Shown here in pieces: positions 25,592 through 33,669 of a DNA stretch of 64,000 nt. Source of the DNA: Kutzneria buriramensis (GTDB taxonomy: Bacteria > Actinomycetota > Actinomycetes > Mycobacteriales > Pseudonocardiaceae); assembly GCF_003387475.1 (NCBI RefSeq), contig NZ_QUNO01000003.1, positions 372,001-436,000 of the forward strand, read 5' to 3'. The number at the start of each line of letters is the position of its first letter. Position 1 is the first letter of the stretch. Both the position numbers and the translations under genes were made by a program. The notes below the pieces were generated by a model. It had not been told where the DNA came from and did no database searches. It saw only the letters and a list, made by a program, of their open reading frames with translations.

Positions 25592-26610
25592 AGCTCGGGT
25601 ATCACACCGGCTACTGGTCGTCGGGGCCGCCGGCCGGCGTCGCCGAGGCCGTTATCGAGGCGGACCGCCTCGGCTTCGACTCGGTGTGGACCGCCGAGGC
25701 CTACGGCTCCGACGCGCTCACCCCGCTGGCCTGGTGGGGGGCCGCGACCAGCCAGATCAAGCTGGCCACCAACATCATGCAGATGTCGGCCCGCACCCCG
25801 GCCGCGGCCGGCATGGCCGCGCTCACCCTGGACCACCTGTCCGGCGGGCGGTTCGTGCTCGGCCTCGGCGCGTCCGGACCGCAGGTGGTGGAGGGCTGGT
25901 ACGGCCAGCCCTACCCGCGCCCGCTGGCGCGCACCCGCGAGTACATCGACATCGTCCGCAAGGTCGTCGCCCGCGAGACCGTCGAGCACCAGGGCGAGTT
26001 CTTCCAGCTGCCCTATCCCGGCGGCGCCGGCCTCGGCAAGCCGCTCAAGTCGACCGTGCACCCGCTGCGCGCCGAGATCCCGATCTTCCTCGCCGCCGAG
26101 GGCCCGAAGAACGTGGCCCTGGCCGCCGAGATCGCCGACGGCTGGCTGCCGCTGTTCTACTCGCCCAAGGTGGACGGCTTCTTCCGGGCCGCCCTCGCCG
26201 AGGGCTTCGCCCGCCCCGGCGCCCGCCACACCCTCGACGACTTCGAGGTCGCCGCCAGCGTGCCGGTGCTGGTGCACGACGACGTCGAGCAGGCCGCGGA
26301 CTTCATCCGCCCCATGCTCGCCCTCTACATCGGCGGCATGGGTGCGAAGGGCGCCAACTTCCACCGGGACGCCATCGCCCGGCTCGGCTACGAGGCCGAG
26401 TGCGACCGGATCCAGGACCTCTACCTGGCCGGCGACAAGAAGTCGGCGATCGCCGCCGTGCCCACCAGGATGGTCGAGGACCTGGCGCTGATCGGCCCCG
26501 CGGCCAAGATCCGTGACGAACTGCCGGCCTGGGAGGAGACCGTGATCACGACCTTGCTGGTGCAGGGCAACGCGACCGCCTTGCGCAAGGTCGCCGAGCT
26601 GTTCTCCTGA
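25588..26610 (+). CDS. LLM class F420-dependent oxidoreductase
   Basis: A 340-residue luciferase-like monooxygenase-fold protein (TIM barrel). The N-terminus MKLGYHTGYW with AVIEADRLGFDSVWTAEAYG, the conserved TLDHLSGGRFVLGLGASGPQ loop and the LAAEGPKNVALAAEIADGWL segment mark the group that uses deazaflavin F420, abundant in actinomycetes. It is close to the Rv3520c-like family by pattern. The substrate is unknown. Translation is coupled to the preceding NTF2-fold gene (ATGA). A terminator hairpin and then the array of structured modules follow. Confidence 0.9.
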   Translation: MKLGYHTGYWSSGPPAGVAEAVIEADRLGFDSVWTAEAYGSDALTPLAWWGAATSQIKLATNIMQMSARTPAAAGMAALTLDHLSGGRFVLGLGASGPQVVEGWYGQPYPRPLARTREYIDIVRKVVARETVEHQGEFFQLPYPGGAGLGKPLKSTVHPLRAEIPIFLAAEGPKNVALAAEIADGWLPLFYSPKVDGFFRAALAEGFARPGARHTLDDFEVAASVPVLVHDDVEQAADFIRPMLALYIGGMGAKGANFHRDAIARLGYEAECDRIQDLYLAGDKKSAIAAVPTRMVEDLALIGPAAKIRDELPAWEETVITTLLVQGNATALRKVAELFS

Positions 26611-26641
26611 CGCACCACCACCTTTGCTTCGAGGTACCTGC

Positions 26642-26672
26642 CCGGGGCCCGTCCACGTCGGACGGCCCCCGG
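26642..26672 (+). terminator. Terminator after the F420-type oxidoreductase
   Basis: Thirteen-base arms CCGGGGCCCGTCC and GGACGGCCCCCGG with one mismatch and a five-base loop, 31 bp after the stop. Confidence 0.7.
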
Positions 26673-26705
26673 CTCGTCTCCACCCGGGGAAAGCGGTGGC
26701 GACAC

Positions 26706-26763
26706 CCGGCCGGGCGGCCGGTCCCGGATTCCGTGGTCGACACACGGGCCCGGTGGTCAGGTG
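26706..26763. repeat. Partial structured module (module 0)
   Basis: Two stems equivalent to the last two of the modules that follow: CCGGCC / GGCCGG (26706-26711 with 26716-26721) and CCGTG / CACGG (26731-26735 with 26743-26747). The first two stems are absent, so this may be a decayed copy. Confidence 0.5.
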
Positions 26764-26922
26764 GTGGGGATCCCGGCCCACTGATTCCCGGGATCCCCAC
26801 CGGCTCCGAACCGCATCGCCGGCAGGGGGTCACCGGCGACCCGCGGGCTCGGAGCGCTTCTGCCGGTGGAGCAAACCGGCAGAAGCCGTTGTGGGCGGCC
26901 GAATTTCGGCACGAGGTGAGAT
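26764..26922. repeat. Multi-hairpin module 1 of a tandem array
   Basis: Ordered stems: A, GTGGGGATCCCGG (26764-26776) with CCGGGATCCCCAC (26788-26800); B, GCTCCGA (26803-26809) with TCGGAGC (26849-26855), enclosing CGCCGG / CCGGCG; C, a perfect 12-bp stem GCTTCTGCCGGT / ACCGGCAGAAGC (26856-26867 with 26875-26886); D, GCCGAA / TTCGGC (26898-26903 with 26905-26910). The same order recurs in modules 2 and 3. Confidence 0.8.
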
Positions 26923-27093
26923 GGCGGGGATCCCGTGCCCCACCGAGTGACGGGATCCCCGCCCGCCCCGATGCCCTGACGCGCCGGCGAAGGGGTTAGC
27001 CGGCGGTCACGGACTCGGGGCCGCATCTGCCGGTTCGCCGATCCGGCAGAGTGGCATTCACGGGTGAGCACCGCTCACCGTTGGTCGCTGTGG
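26923..27093. repeat. Multi-hairpin module 2 of a tandem array
   Basis: Stem A, GGCGGGGATCCCGT (26923-26936) with ACGGGATCCCCGCC (26950-26963). Stem B, GCCCCGA (26965-26971) with TCGGGGC (27015-27021), enclosing CGCCGGC / GCCGGCG (26982-26988 with 26999-27005). Stem C, TCTGCCGG / CCGGCAGA (27026-27033 with 27043-27050). Stem D, GGTGAGC / GCTCACC (27063-27069 with 27073-27079). Several positions change on both arms relative to module 1, keeping the pairing. Confidence 0.8.
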
Positions 27094-27233
27094 GGCCGGG
27101 ACCCGCGCGGCGGGTGGGCGGGTCCCGGCCTGCCCCGGGCCGTTCGCGGCGACGGCTGGGAGTCGCGGCGTACGCGGTTCGGGGCGGCGCCTGCCGGTGC
27201 GCGCGGCCGGCAGGAGGCGTACAGGATCAGGCG
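27094..27233. repeat. Multi-hairpin module 3 of a tandem array
   Basis: Stem A, GGCCGGGACCCGC (27094-27106) with GCGGGTCCCGGCC (27118-27130). Stem B, GCCCCG / CGGGGC (27132-27137 with 27180-27185), enclosing GCGAC / GTCGC (27149-27153 with 27162-27166). Stem C, CCTGCCGG / CCGGCAGG (27190-27197 with 27207-27214). No clear stem D. The module runs up to the stop of the DUF4192 gene. Confidence 0.75.
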
Positions 27234-28253
27234 TCAGCCGGGCATCTTGGTCTCCTCCTCGATCTCGATGCGGGCGTCGGCCGCGGCGTCGGCGAGGACC
27301 TGCCGAATCTGATCCCGCGGCAGTCCGTAGTCCAGGGCGCCGCGCAACATGCCGGCGAGGTTGTGCACGGGCAGCGCGACCTGTGCGTGCTCCAGGGCGA
27401 CATTGGCCATGGCGCCGTCGCCGTGGACATACCTCGACACGGCAAGCAGAACGGCGGCCTCGGCACGTTCGGGCGGGGGCAGGCAACGGGTGAGTTCGAG
27501 CCACAGCTTCTCCGCGACGGCAGAGAGTTGGCGGTCGAGGACGAAGGCGAGGCAGGCGTCGCGAACCCGGTAGTCGGCCAGGGCCATGGCGAGCCGGACC
27601 AGCTCTTCGTCGGTGGTGGGCAACGCGCCGGCGGTGACGGCGGCGGACATGGTGGCGAGGTGCTCCGACGCGGGCGTTTCGTCGCAGCGGATGGCGGCGT
27701 CGAGCAGGCCGCTGAGCCGGATCATGCGCTGGGTGTCGACGGGTTCCAGCATGCGGACCAGATCGTCGCGGCTGCCGTAGGTGACGGCGCCGGCGTAGGT
27801 CATCACCGCGGCGAGTTCGGTGGCCGACTGCTCGGGCACCTCGCCCGCGCAGTCCTCGTGCAGGAAGCAGTGCCAGGGCACGCCGCCGGCGGTCGATGGC
27901 GTCCACAGGGCGTGCACGATCGACAGGCCCACGCCCTCCAGAGCGGCGACGGTCCGCAGTGCCAGGTCCTTGTGCTCCGGTTTGGCCTCGGCGCACACGA
28001 CCACGGGCACGGCGGCGACCGCCTCGACCTGCTGCATGGGTCTGACCAGGCGGCCGACGAGCGCGGCGTGCAACGGGGGCGGTCCCAGGTCGGACCGGGT
28101 GGTGAGGCCGATCAGGCCACTGCTCTTGATCGCCAACACGACGAGCGAGTCGACCGGGTGGAAGCCCATCAGCGACGGGATCGCGGCGATGAGCGCGCCG
28201 GCGTCGTTGAGCTTGACCGTCCGGTGCGGGGTGGGGTGTGCGGCGGTGTCCAT
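27234..28253 (-). CDS. DUF4192 domain protein
   Basis: A 339-residue soluble protein of the actinobacterial DUF4192 family, recognisable from the N-terminal pattern LIAAIPSLMGFHPVDSLVVL, then MTYAGAVTYGSRDDLVRMLE and a helical C-terminal half ending ADARIEIEEETKMPG. The function of the family is not known. There is no catalytic motif I can name. The gene converges on the F420-type oxidoreductase across the structured repeat array. Its upstream region carries two inverted DnaA-box-like 9-mers 53-78 bp from the start, which may link expression to DnaA or another regulator using that site. Confidence 0.85.
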   Translation of the reverse strand: MDTAAHPTPHRTVKLNDAGALIAAIPSLMGFHPVDSLVVLAIKSSGLIGLTTRSDLGPPPLHAALVGRLVRPMQQVEAVAAVPVVVCAEAKPEHKDLALRTVAALEGVGLSIVHALWTPSTAGGVPWHCFLHEDCAGEVPEQSATELAAVMTYAGAVTYGSRDDLVRMLEPVDTQRMIRLSGLLDAAIRCDETPASEHLATMSAAVTAGALPTTDEELVRLAMALADYRVRDACLAFVLDRQLSAVAEKLWLELTRCLPPPERAEAAVLLAVSRYVHGDGAMANVALEHAQVALPVHNLAGMLRGALDYGLPRDQIRQVLADAAADARIEIEEETKMPG

Positions 28254-28305
28254 GCGGCCACACTGCTCGCGTGCCGGGGTGCGGCGGGGGCGGCGAAGAT
28301 CGAGA

Positions 28306-28331
28306 TGTGGACAACTCGGATTTTGTCCACA
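28306..28331. promoter_or_regulatory. Inverted pair of DnaA-box-like 9-mers
   Basis: TGTGGACAA (28306-28314) and TTGTCCACA (28323-28331) form a perfect palindrome with an 8-bp centre. TTGTCCACA is the strong DnaA box of high-GC actinobacteria. The site lies upstream of the DUF4192 gene. It could be a DnaA-binding control site or the operator of an unrelated regulator with a similar half-site. Confidence 0.6.
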
Positions 28332-28379
28332 GGGCGGGGCGGACGGGGCTTTTCGGACCGGTTGTGTCGGGGGTGTGTG

Positions 28380-28829
28380 CTACCGGCCGAGGTGGCCGGT
28401 GGCCGGGCGGGATCGGTGCAGCTCGAGGCCCGTGTCGACGAGGTCGACGCGGGCCAGCGAGGCCACCTCCGGCAGCGGGATCCAGGCCGCTTTGTCGGTC
28501 GAGCCGTCGATCTCGTCGCGCAGCTCGCCGCCGACGATCCGGGCCTCGTAGACGATGCGCAGCGCGTGGAAATCGGTCTCGCCGCCGAACCGGCGGGCGT
28601 ACCGGCGGCGCATGGTGTGCACGCCGAGCAGGCTCTGCACGTCCGCCCGGTAGCCGGTCTCCTCCTCGACCTCGCGCCGCACCGCGTCGAACGGGTCCTC
28701 GCCGTGGTCGATGCCGCCGCCGGGCAGCGTCCACAGCTTGCCCTCCGGCCCCACCCACCGGGCCAGCAGCACCGCGCCGTCCCGCACGCAGACCGCGTAC
28801 GCGGCCACCCTCAACCGCTCGTTCGCCAT
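28380..28829 (-). CDS. Nudix hydrolase
   Basis: A 149-residue Nudix protein. The Nudix box is complete from GGGIDHGEDPFDAVRREVEE to ETGY (consensus GX5EX7REUXEEXGU), so the metal-binding glutamates are present. It should hydrolyse a nucleoside diphosphate linked to another moiety; the substrate is not readable. The beta strands VAAYAVCVRDGAVLLARWV and the later FHALRIVYEARIVGG fit the fold. The ATG at 28829 is selected because GGAGGAGGG-like sequence lies upstream; a GTG/ATG 13 codons earlier would give a basic extension. It is a leftward single gene upstream of the DUF4192 gene. Confidence 0.9.
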   Translation of the reverse strand: MANERLRVAAYAVCVRDGAVLLARWVGPEGKLWTLPGGGIDHGEDPFDAVRREVEEETGYRADVQSLLGVHTMRRRYARRFGGETDFHALRIVYEARIVGGELRDEIDGSTDKAAWIPLPEVASLARVDLVDTGLELHRSRPATGHLGR

Positions 28830-28968
28830 CCGCGCCCTCCTCCGTCCACCCACGGGTTGATACCGCATTCAACCCGGCTCCCACCTGGGGACCGACGAAA
28901 TCCGCGCCACCGGAGACGAGTCTTTGAGCTGTGCCGGAGCGGCACCCGGAGATCGAGGAGAGAGTGCA

Positions 28969-29457
28969 ATGTCCACGCTGGTGTTGATCCTGGTCGGTGC
29001 GCTGGTGGTGCTGCGGGTGCTCGGCAAGCAGCTCACGGGGTCGATGGTCACCGCGAGGTCGCTGGTGCTCATGCCGGCGATCCTGATCGTCATCGGGCTC
29101 GGCTCCGCGGCGACCGCGGTGAGCATCGCCCGCCCGGGCGAGATCCTGTTCTTCCTGCTCGACGCGGTGGTCGTGGTGGCGCTGGGCCTGGCCCGCGGCG
29201 CGAGCACCCGGCTGAGCCTGCGCGACGGCGGCCTGTTCCAGAAGGGCACCGCGCTGACGCTGGTGCTGTGGCTGACCACGATCGCGGTGCGCGTCGGCGC
29301 CGGCTTCCTCGGCCACACGCTCGGCGTGGACGGCACGCTGACCACGGCGTCGGCGGTGCTGCTGTTCGGCCTCACCATCGCCGCCCAGAACGTAGTGATC
29401 TACCTGCGGTCGCAGCAGCAGCGGCTGCCGCTCGCGATGGCCGCGCCGCGCCGCTAG
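28969..29457 (+). CDS. Small integral membrane protein
   Basis: A 162-residue protein with four or five hydrophobic segments (STLVLILVGALVVLRVLG, then LVLMPAILIVIGLGSA, ILFFLLDAVVVVALGL, TALTLVLWLTTIAVRV and a last helix near residue 130). The pattern is close to the CcdC/DUF1453-like membrane family, which lacks a firm function. The ATG at 28969 has GGAGAG upstream. The histidine kinase gene starts seven bases after its stop, so it is the first gene of the two-component operon and may be its sensor partner or target. That is inference from spacing. Confidence 0.75.
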   Translation: MSTLVLILVGALVVLRVLGKQLTGSMVTARSLVLMPAILIVIGLGSAATAVSIARPGEILFFLLDAVVVVALGLARGASTRLSLRDGGLFQKGTALTLVLWLTTIAVRVGAGFLGHTLGVDGTLTTASAVLLFGLTIAAQNVVIYLRSQQQRLPLAMAAPRR

Positions 29458-29464
29458 ACCTGCG

Positions 29465-30652
29465 ATGATGACGACCATGTTCGACGATCAGGGCTTCGTA
29501 CCCCGGGACCGGCGGTACGGGGCCCTGTCGGCGTTCCGGATGCTGCCGGCGGTCCTGGCGCTGACGCTGTTCCTGCCCCAGCGTCTCTTCCTGGGCGGTC
29601 AGCAGATCCCTGCGGACCTGCGGCCGTGGCTGGGTGCGCTGGCGCTGGTCGTCGTCGCGGGCAACCTGATGCTGCTGCCGTGGCCTTGGCCGGAGCGGCG
29701 GGCAGCGCTGCTGTCGCAGATCGGCCTCCTGGTCATCACGGTGACCACCGGCGTGATCCTGGTCCTGCACCCGGACGGCGTCGTCTACGGCCTGCCGTTC
29801 TGGACGGCGCGGCTGGCGGTCCGCTATCGCCGTCCGAACCTGCTGAGCTACGTCGTGATCGCGTTGTCCGTGATCGGCGCGGGGCTGCCGCAGCTGTTCA
29901 GGGACTTCAACTGGCTGGCCGCGTTGGGCATCGGGCTCGGCGTGCTGCTGGTGGCGCTGCTGACGCTCAATCGGCAGGGCCGCGAGGAACGCCTGGAGCA
30001 GGCGGAGCTGCTGCTCGCTCGCCGGCAGCAGGTCGTCGAGGAACATGCCCGCGCGGCGGCGCTGGCGGAGCGGGCGCGGATCGCACGCGAGGTGCACGAC
30101 GTGCTGGCGCACTCGCTCGCCGGCCTGTCCCTGACGTTGCAGGGCACGCGCCTGATGCTGCAACGGGACAACGCATCGCAGGAAGTCATCGACCAGGTGA
30201 GCAAGGCTCAGAAGTTGGCCGCGGACGGCCTCGCCGAGGCACGGCGGGCGGTCGCGGCGCTGCGTGACGACAAGGTGCCGGACGCACGGGCCATCGCCGA
30301 TCTGGTGACGGCCTTCCGGCTGGAGTCCGGCGCCCCGGCGGAACTGACCGTCAACGGCGAGCCGCGTGACCTGCCGGCGGAGGCAGCGACGGCGCTGTAC
30401 CGCACGGCGCAGGAGGCGCTCACCAACGCGCGCAAACACGCGCCCGGCGCGCCGGTGGACGCGGTGCTGGACTTCGAGGACGGGCGCACGGTGCTGACCG
30501 TCATCGACCATCCGGGAAAGCCGCCCGCGCACGCCACCAGCGGCGGCTACGGTCTCCTGGGGATGCGGGAACGAGCCGAGCTGATCGGCGGAGAACTGGA
30601 GACGGGACCGATGGAGGACGGGTGGCGGGTACGCCTGGTGGTGCCGGCGTGA
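29465..30652 (+). CDS. NarL-type sensor histidine kinase
   Basis: A 395-residue kinase. The N-terminal half has about five membrane helices and no large extracellular loop, so it may sense membrane state or a partner protein. A linker helix rich in Glu/Arg follows (REERLEQAELLLARRQQVVE), then the HisKA_3 phosphoacceptor box ERARIAREVHDVLAHSLAGL with the histidine near residue 213. The ATPase domain starts at ALYRTAQEALTNARKHAPGA and ends with the GYGLLGMRERAELIGG segment. The phosphoryl group should pass to the response regulator encoded 70 bp downstream. Confidence 0.93.
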   Translation: MMTTMFDDQGFVPRDRRYGALSAFRMLPAVLALTLFLPQRLFLGGQQIPADLRPWLGALALVVVAGNLMLLPWPWPERRAALLSQIGLLVITVTTGVILVLHPDGVVYGLPFWTARLAVRYRRPNLLSYVVIALSVIGAGLPQLFRDFNWLAALGIGLGVLLVALLTLNRQGREERLEQAELLLARRQQVVEEHARAAALAERARIAREVHDVLAHSLAGLSLTLQGTRLMLQRDNASQEVIDQVSKAQKLAADGLAEARRAVAALRDDKVPDARAIADLVTAFRLESGAPAELTVNGEPRDLPAEAATALYRTAQEALTNARKHAPGAPVDAVLDFEDGRTVLTVIDHPGKPPAHATSGGYGLLGMRERAELIGGELETGPMEDGWRVRLVVPA

Positions 30653-30722
30653 ACGGGCTTGCGAGTCCACCATTGAACACAGCGAGCCTCGCGGTCGCGC
30701 CGAGCGCCAGCGAGGTGTGGCT

Positions 30723-31379
30723 GTGAACGATCTGCGGGTGGTGCTCGCCGATGACCAGACGGTGGTCCGCGAGGGCCTGGTGACGCTGCTGAAGCTGCTG
30801 CCTGGTGTGGAGGTCGTGGGCGCGGCGGCGGACGGCGAGCAGGCGGTGGCGCTGGTCGCGGAGATGCGACCTGATGTGCTGCTGGTGGACCTGCGGATGC
30901 CCCGCTGCGACGGCGTGGAGGCAACCCGACGCGTGCGCAGCGAATACCCGGAGACCGAGGTCGTGGTGCTCACGACGTACACCGACGACGAGAGCGTGTT
31001 GTCGGCGTTGCGGGCGGGCGCACGGGGCTTCCTCACCAAGGACGCCGACGCCGAGGCGATCGCCCGCGCATTGCACGCGGCGGCGGCCGGGCAGTCCACC
31101 TTGGACGGTGAGGTCCAGCGGCGTCTGGTGGCGGCCGCGGCCGGCGGCGGCGCCCCGATCAAGGCGACGGCGGAGCCGGCCGACGGGTTGACCCCGCGCG
31201 AGATCGACGTGCTGCGGCTGATCGCCGCGGGCATGTCGAACACGGAGATCGCCCGCAAGCTGGTGGTCAGCGAGGCGACGGTGAAAACGCACGTGAACCA
31301 CCTGTTCGCCAAGGCCAATCTCCGGGACCGCGCGCAGGCGGTGGCGTACGCGTACAAGACGGGCCTGGTGACGGACTGA
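30723..31379 (+). CDS. LuxR/NarL-type response regulator
   Basis: A 218-residue regulator with a receiver domain (RVVLADDQTVVREGLVTLLK; phosphoacceptor Asp in VLLVDLRMPRCDG; switch residues in VVVLTTYTDDESV and LTKDA) and a C-terminal GerE helix-turn-helix (LTPREIDVLRLIAAGMSNTE followed by VSEATVKTHVNHLFAK). The GTG at 30723 is favoured by GAGG seven bases upstream over the GTG at 30717. It is the cognate partner of the kinase. The adenosine deaminase ATG directly abuts its stop codon (no spacer), so the two are translationally linked. Confidence 0.93.
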   Translation: MNDLRVVLADDQTVVREGLVTLLKLLPGVEVVGAAADGEQAVALVAEMRPDVLLVDLRMPRCDGVEATRRVRSEYPETEVVVLTTYTDDESVLSALRAGARGFLTKDADAEAIARALHAAAAGQSTLDGEVQRRLVAAAAGGGAPIKATAEPADGLTPREIDVLRLIAAGMSNTEIARKLVVSEATVKTHVNHLFAKANLRDRAQAVAYAYKTGLVTD

Positions 31380-32396
31380 ATGGACGTCAGGGAGTTCATC
31401 GCCGCCCTGCCGAAGGCCGAACTGCACGTCCACCTGGTCGGCGCGGCCTCCGTGGACACGGTGCTGGAGCTGGCCCGCCGCCATCCAGGCCGGGTGCCGA
31501 CGGACCGTGCCGAGCTCGCGCGGTACTACGAGTTCACCGACTTCCCGCACTTCATCAACGTCTACAGCGCCGTGAACAAGCTGGTCACCACGCCCGAGGA
31601 CGTGCAGACACTCCTGCTCGGCCTCGCCCGTGACCTCGCGGCGAACAATGTGCGCTACGCCGAGGTGACCGTGTCGGCGGTCGCGCATTTCGCGCGCATC
31701 TCCCCCGACGGCCTGTCCGCAGCGCTGGTGGCAGGCCGGCGGCAAGCGCTTGCGGAGTACGACGTCGAGCTGGCGTGGATCTTCGATGTGCCGCTGCCGT
31801 CAGACGAGCCGGACGGCCGCGGCACCCTCGACTACGCGCTCAACCAGCGGCCAGAGGGCACGGTCGGCTTCGGGCTGGCCGGCCTCGAGGCGCCCTACCG
31901 GCGAGCGGACTTCCGGCCGGTGTTCCAGGAGGCCATCGCCGCCGGCCTGCGCAGCGTGCCGCACGCGGGCGAGACCACCGGGCCGGAAGAGATCTGGGCG
32001 GCGCTGCGGGACCTCGACGCCGAGCGGATCGGGCACGGCGTCAGCGCGGTGCGCGACGAGAAGCTCGTGAACCACCTGGTGGAGACCGGGACCCCGCTGG
32101 AGGTGTCGCTGACGTCGAACATCTGCACCAAGGCGGTGCCATCGCTGGCCGAGCACCCGCTGCCGCGGCTCCTGGATGCCGGCGTCACTCTCACGCTGAA
32201 CACCGACGACCCGGGCATGTTCGGCACCGACCTCAACCGCGAGTACCTGTTGTGCCACGAGGTGTTCGGGCTCGGCCGGAGCGAACTGGCGGAGCTGGCC
32301 CGCAACGCGGCGCGGGCGGCGTTCTGCGGCGCGCAGACCAGGTCACGCCTGCTCGAGGGCATCGATGCGGTCGAGCGCGCGGCGGCTGAGCAGTAG
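31380..32396 (+). CDS. Adenosine deaminase family protein
   Basis: A 338-residue metal-dependent amidohydrolase. The zinc ligands are in AELHVHLVGA near residue 15; the catalytic residues lie in VPHAGETTG (His and Glu), ERIGHG and TLNTDDPGMFGT (Asp pair). It should deaminate adenosine or a related nucleoside; aminodeoxyfutalosine deaminases have the same motifs and cannot be excluded. It directly abuts the response regulator. Its last 54 bp run antisense to the end of the dedA-like gene, so both share coding DNA. Confidence 0.88.
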   Translation: MDVREFIAALPKAELHVHLVGAASVDTVLELARRHPGRVPTDRAELARYYEFTDFPHFINVYSAVNKLVTTPEDVQTLLLGLARDLAANNVRYAEVTVSAVAHFARISPDGLSAALVAGRRQALAEYDVELAWIFDVPLPSDEPDGRGTLDYALNQRPEGTVGFGLAGLEAPYRRADFRPVFQEAIAAGLRSVPHAGETTGPEEIWAALRDLDAERIGHGVSAVRDEKLVNHLVETGTPLEVSLTSNICTKAVPSLAEHPLPRLLDAGVTLTLNTDDPGMFGTDLNREYLLCHEVFGLGRSELAELARNAARAAFCGAQTRSRLLEGIDAVERAAAEQ

Positions 32397-32933
32397 CAGA
32401 ACGGCCACCAGCGCCACGGCGGCCACCGCGGCCAGCCAGGACCAGCGCTGGTACGCCTCGCTCGCGCCGTAGCCGACGACCACCCACACGACGCCCCAGA
32501 CCGCCGCGGACGGCAGGTTCCACGGCAGGAATCGTCGGTAGGACAACCCGGCCGCGGCGGCGAATCGAGGCGTGAGCGTCCGCCCGCCGACGACCCACTG
32601 GCCGACCAGCACGGCGGAACCGCCGAACCGGCTCAGCACCAATCGCGCCCGCCGCCCCTTGGCCCCGGTCAGCCATCGGCTGCTCAGGGCCCCGGGCCGG
32701 TAGCGGCCGGCGGCGAACGACAGGTTGCTGCCGACCAGTGCCGCGACCGTGCCGACGACGAGCGCCGCCGGCAGCGGCACCAGGCCGTTGTCCGAGAACA
32801 CGCCGAGCGTCAGCAGGGCGCTGGAACCGGGTAGCACCACGCCGATGACCAGGGCCGCCTCGGCGACCACGAACGCGGCGACGACCAGCACGAACAACGG
32901 TCCCGGCAGCCCGCCGAGCAGCTCAGCCAGCAT
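32343..32933 (-). CDS. DedA family membrane protein
   Basis: A 196-residue DedA/SNARE-associated (VTT) domain protein with re-entrant and transmembrane helices. The start AELLGGLPGPLFVLVVAAFV and the SNLSFAAGRYRPG and FLPWNLPSAAVWGVVWVVVG segments are typical. DedA proteins are proton-coupled phospholipid transporters or flippases. The usual acidic PGE triad reads VVLPGSSALL here, so a normally conserved glutamate is replaced by serine; the earlier EAALVIG glutamate remains. The gene overlaps the methyltransferase upstream by 11 bp and the convergent deaminase by 54 bp. Confidence 0.85.
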   Translation of the reverse strand: MLAELLGGLPGPLFVLVVAAFVVAEAALVIGVVLPGSSALLTLGVFSDNGLVPLPAALVVGTVAALVGSNLSFAAGRYRPGALSSRWLTGAKGRRARLVLSRFGGSAVLVGQWVVGGRTLTPRFAAAAGLSYRRFLPWNLPSAAVWGVVWVVVGYGASEAYQRWSWLAAVAAVALVAVLLLLSRRALDRIDALEQA

Positions 32934-33543
32934 CGTCGGCCATGATCGGCCGGCGGCAGACGTAGCTGATCGCGGGCGGCACGTTCGCCCACACCACCCG
33001 GGACACGATGACCTCGTCGAAGCTGCGGTCCAGCTGCGCGCGGAACTGCCGCGCCTGCTTCATGCCGAGCGCGTGCACGTACGCGAACGTGGTGAACGCG
33101 CCCGCCGGCGTGAGCACCGTGCCCACCTGGCGGAGGATGGCCCGTTGCAGGTCCTGCGGGAACAGCGCCCAGGGCAGGCCACTGATCACCGCGTCGACCT
33201 GCTCGACGCCGCGGTCGGCGAGCAGCTTGCCCAGTTCGGCGGCGTCCCCGTGCACCACGTCCAGCCGCGGGTAGGTGGTCCGCAGGTGCTCCACCAGCGT
33301 GCCGTCGAGTTCCACGGCCAGGTGCCGGCCGCCGGCCGGGATCCGGCGCTGCACGGCGCGCGTCGCCGACCCGGTGCCGGGCCCCAGTTCGACCACGGTC
33401 GGCGCGCCGGTGCTGGGCACCACGGTGGCCAACAGGCCGGCCAGCGCCGGTCCGCTGGGGGCGATCGCGCCGACGGCGGACGGCTGGCGGCGGACGGCCC
33501 CGAGGAAGACCCGAAGGTCGTGGAACGTGGTCATGCCGCCCAT
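32923..33543 (-). CDS. Class I SAM methyltransferase (phospholipid N-methyltransferase-like)
   Basis: A 206-residue SAM-dependent methyltransferase. Motif I is VVELGPGTGSATRAVQRRIP, the acidic residue binding the ribose is in LAVELDG, and LDVVHGDAAEL and VDAVISGLPWALFP follow. The SGLPW segment and length suit PmtA-like phosphatidylethanolamine N-methyltransferases, although rRNA dimethylases share motif I. The gene overlaps dedA by 11 bp, which supports a joint role in membrane lipid handling. An in-frame ATG at 33534 (MTTFHDL) is an equally good start, as neither has a strong ribosome site. Confidence 0.82.
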   Translation of the reverse strand: MGGMTTFHDLRVFLGAVRRQPSAVGAIAPSGPALAGLLATVVPSTGAPTVVELGPGTGSATRAVQRRIPAGGRHLAVELDGTLVEHLRTTYPRLDVVHGDAAELGKLLADRGVEQVDAVISGLPWALFPQDLQRAILRQVGTVLTPAGAFTTFAYVHALGMKQARQFRAQLDRSFDEVIVSRVVWANVPPAISYVCRRPIMADDAG

Positions 33544-33669
33544 GGTGCCCGGTCCGGCGCTGGGCTCGCGTCAAACCCCGGTCTCGCGTCGGCCCGGCTG
33601 AGATCATCCTCAGGTCGGACCCGCGAAAAACCGGTCGCCCGCACCGTCCGCATGATCGAGAGTGGCCGG

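Noticed and set aside
26642-26672. Additional structured module
   Set aside because: It is a single mismatch-containing hairpin close to a stop codon and fits an ordinary terminator; only the following stems match the modules.
27051-29478. Frames of about 800 codons on both strands
   Set aside because: They span the hairpin modules, the DUF4192 and Nudix genes in other frames; the real genes have recognisable domains and ribosome sites.
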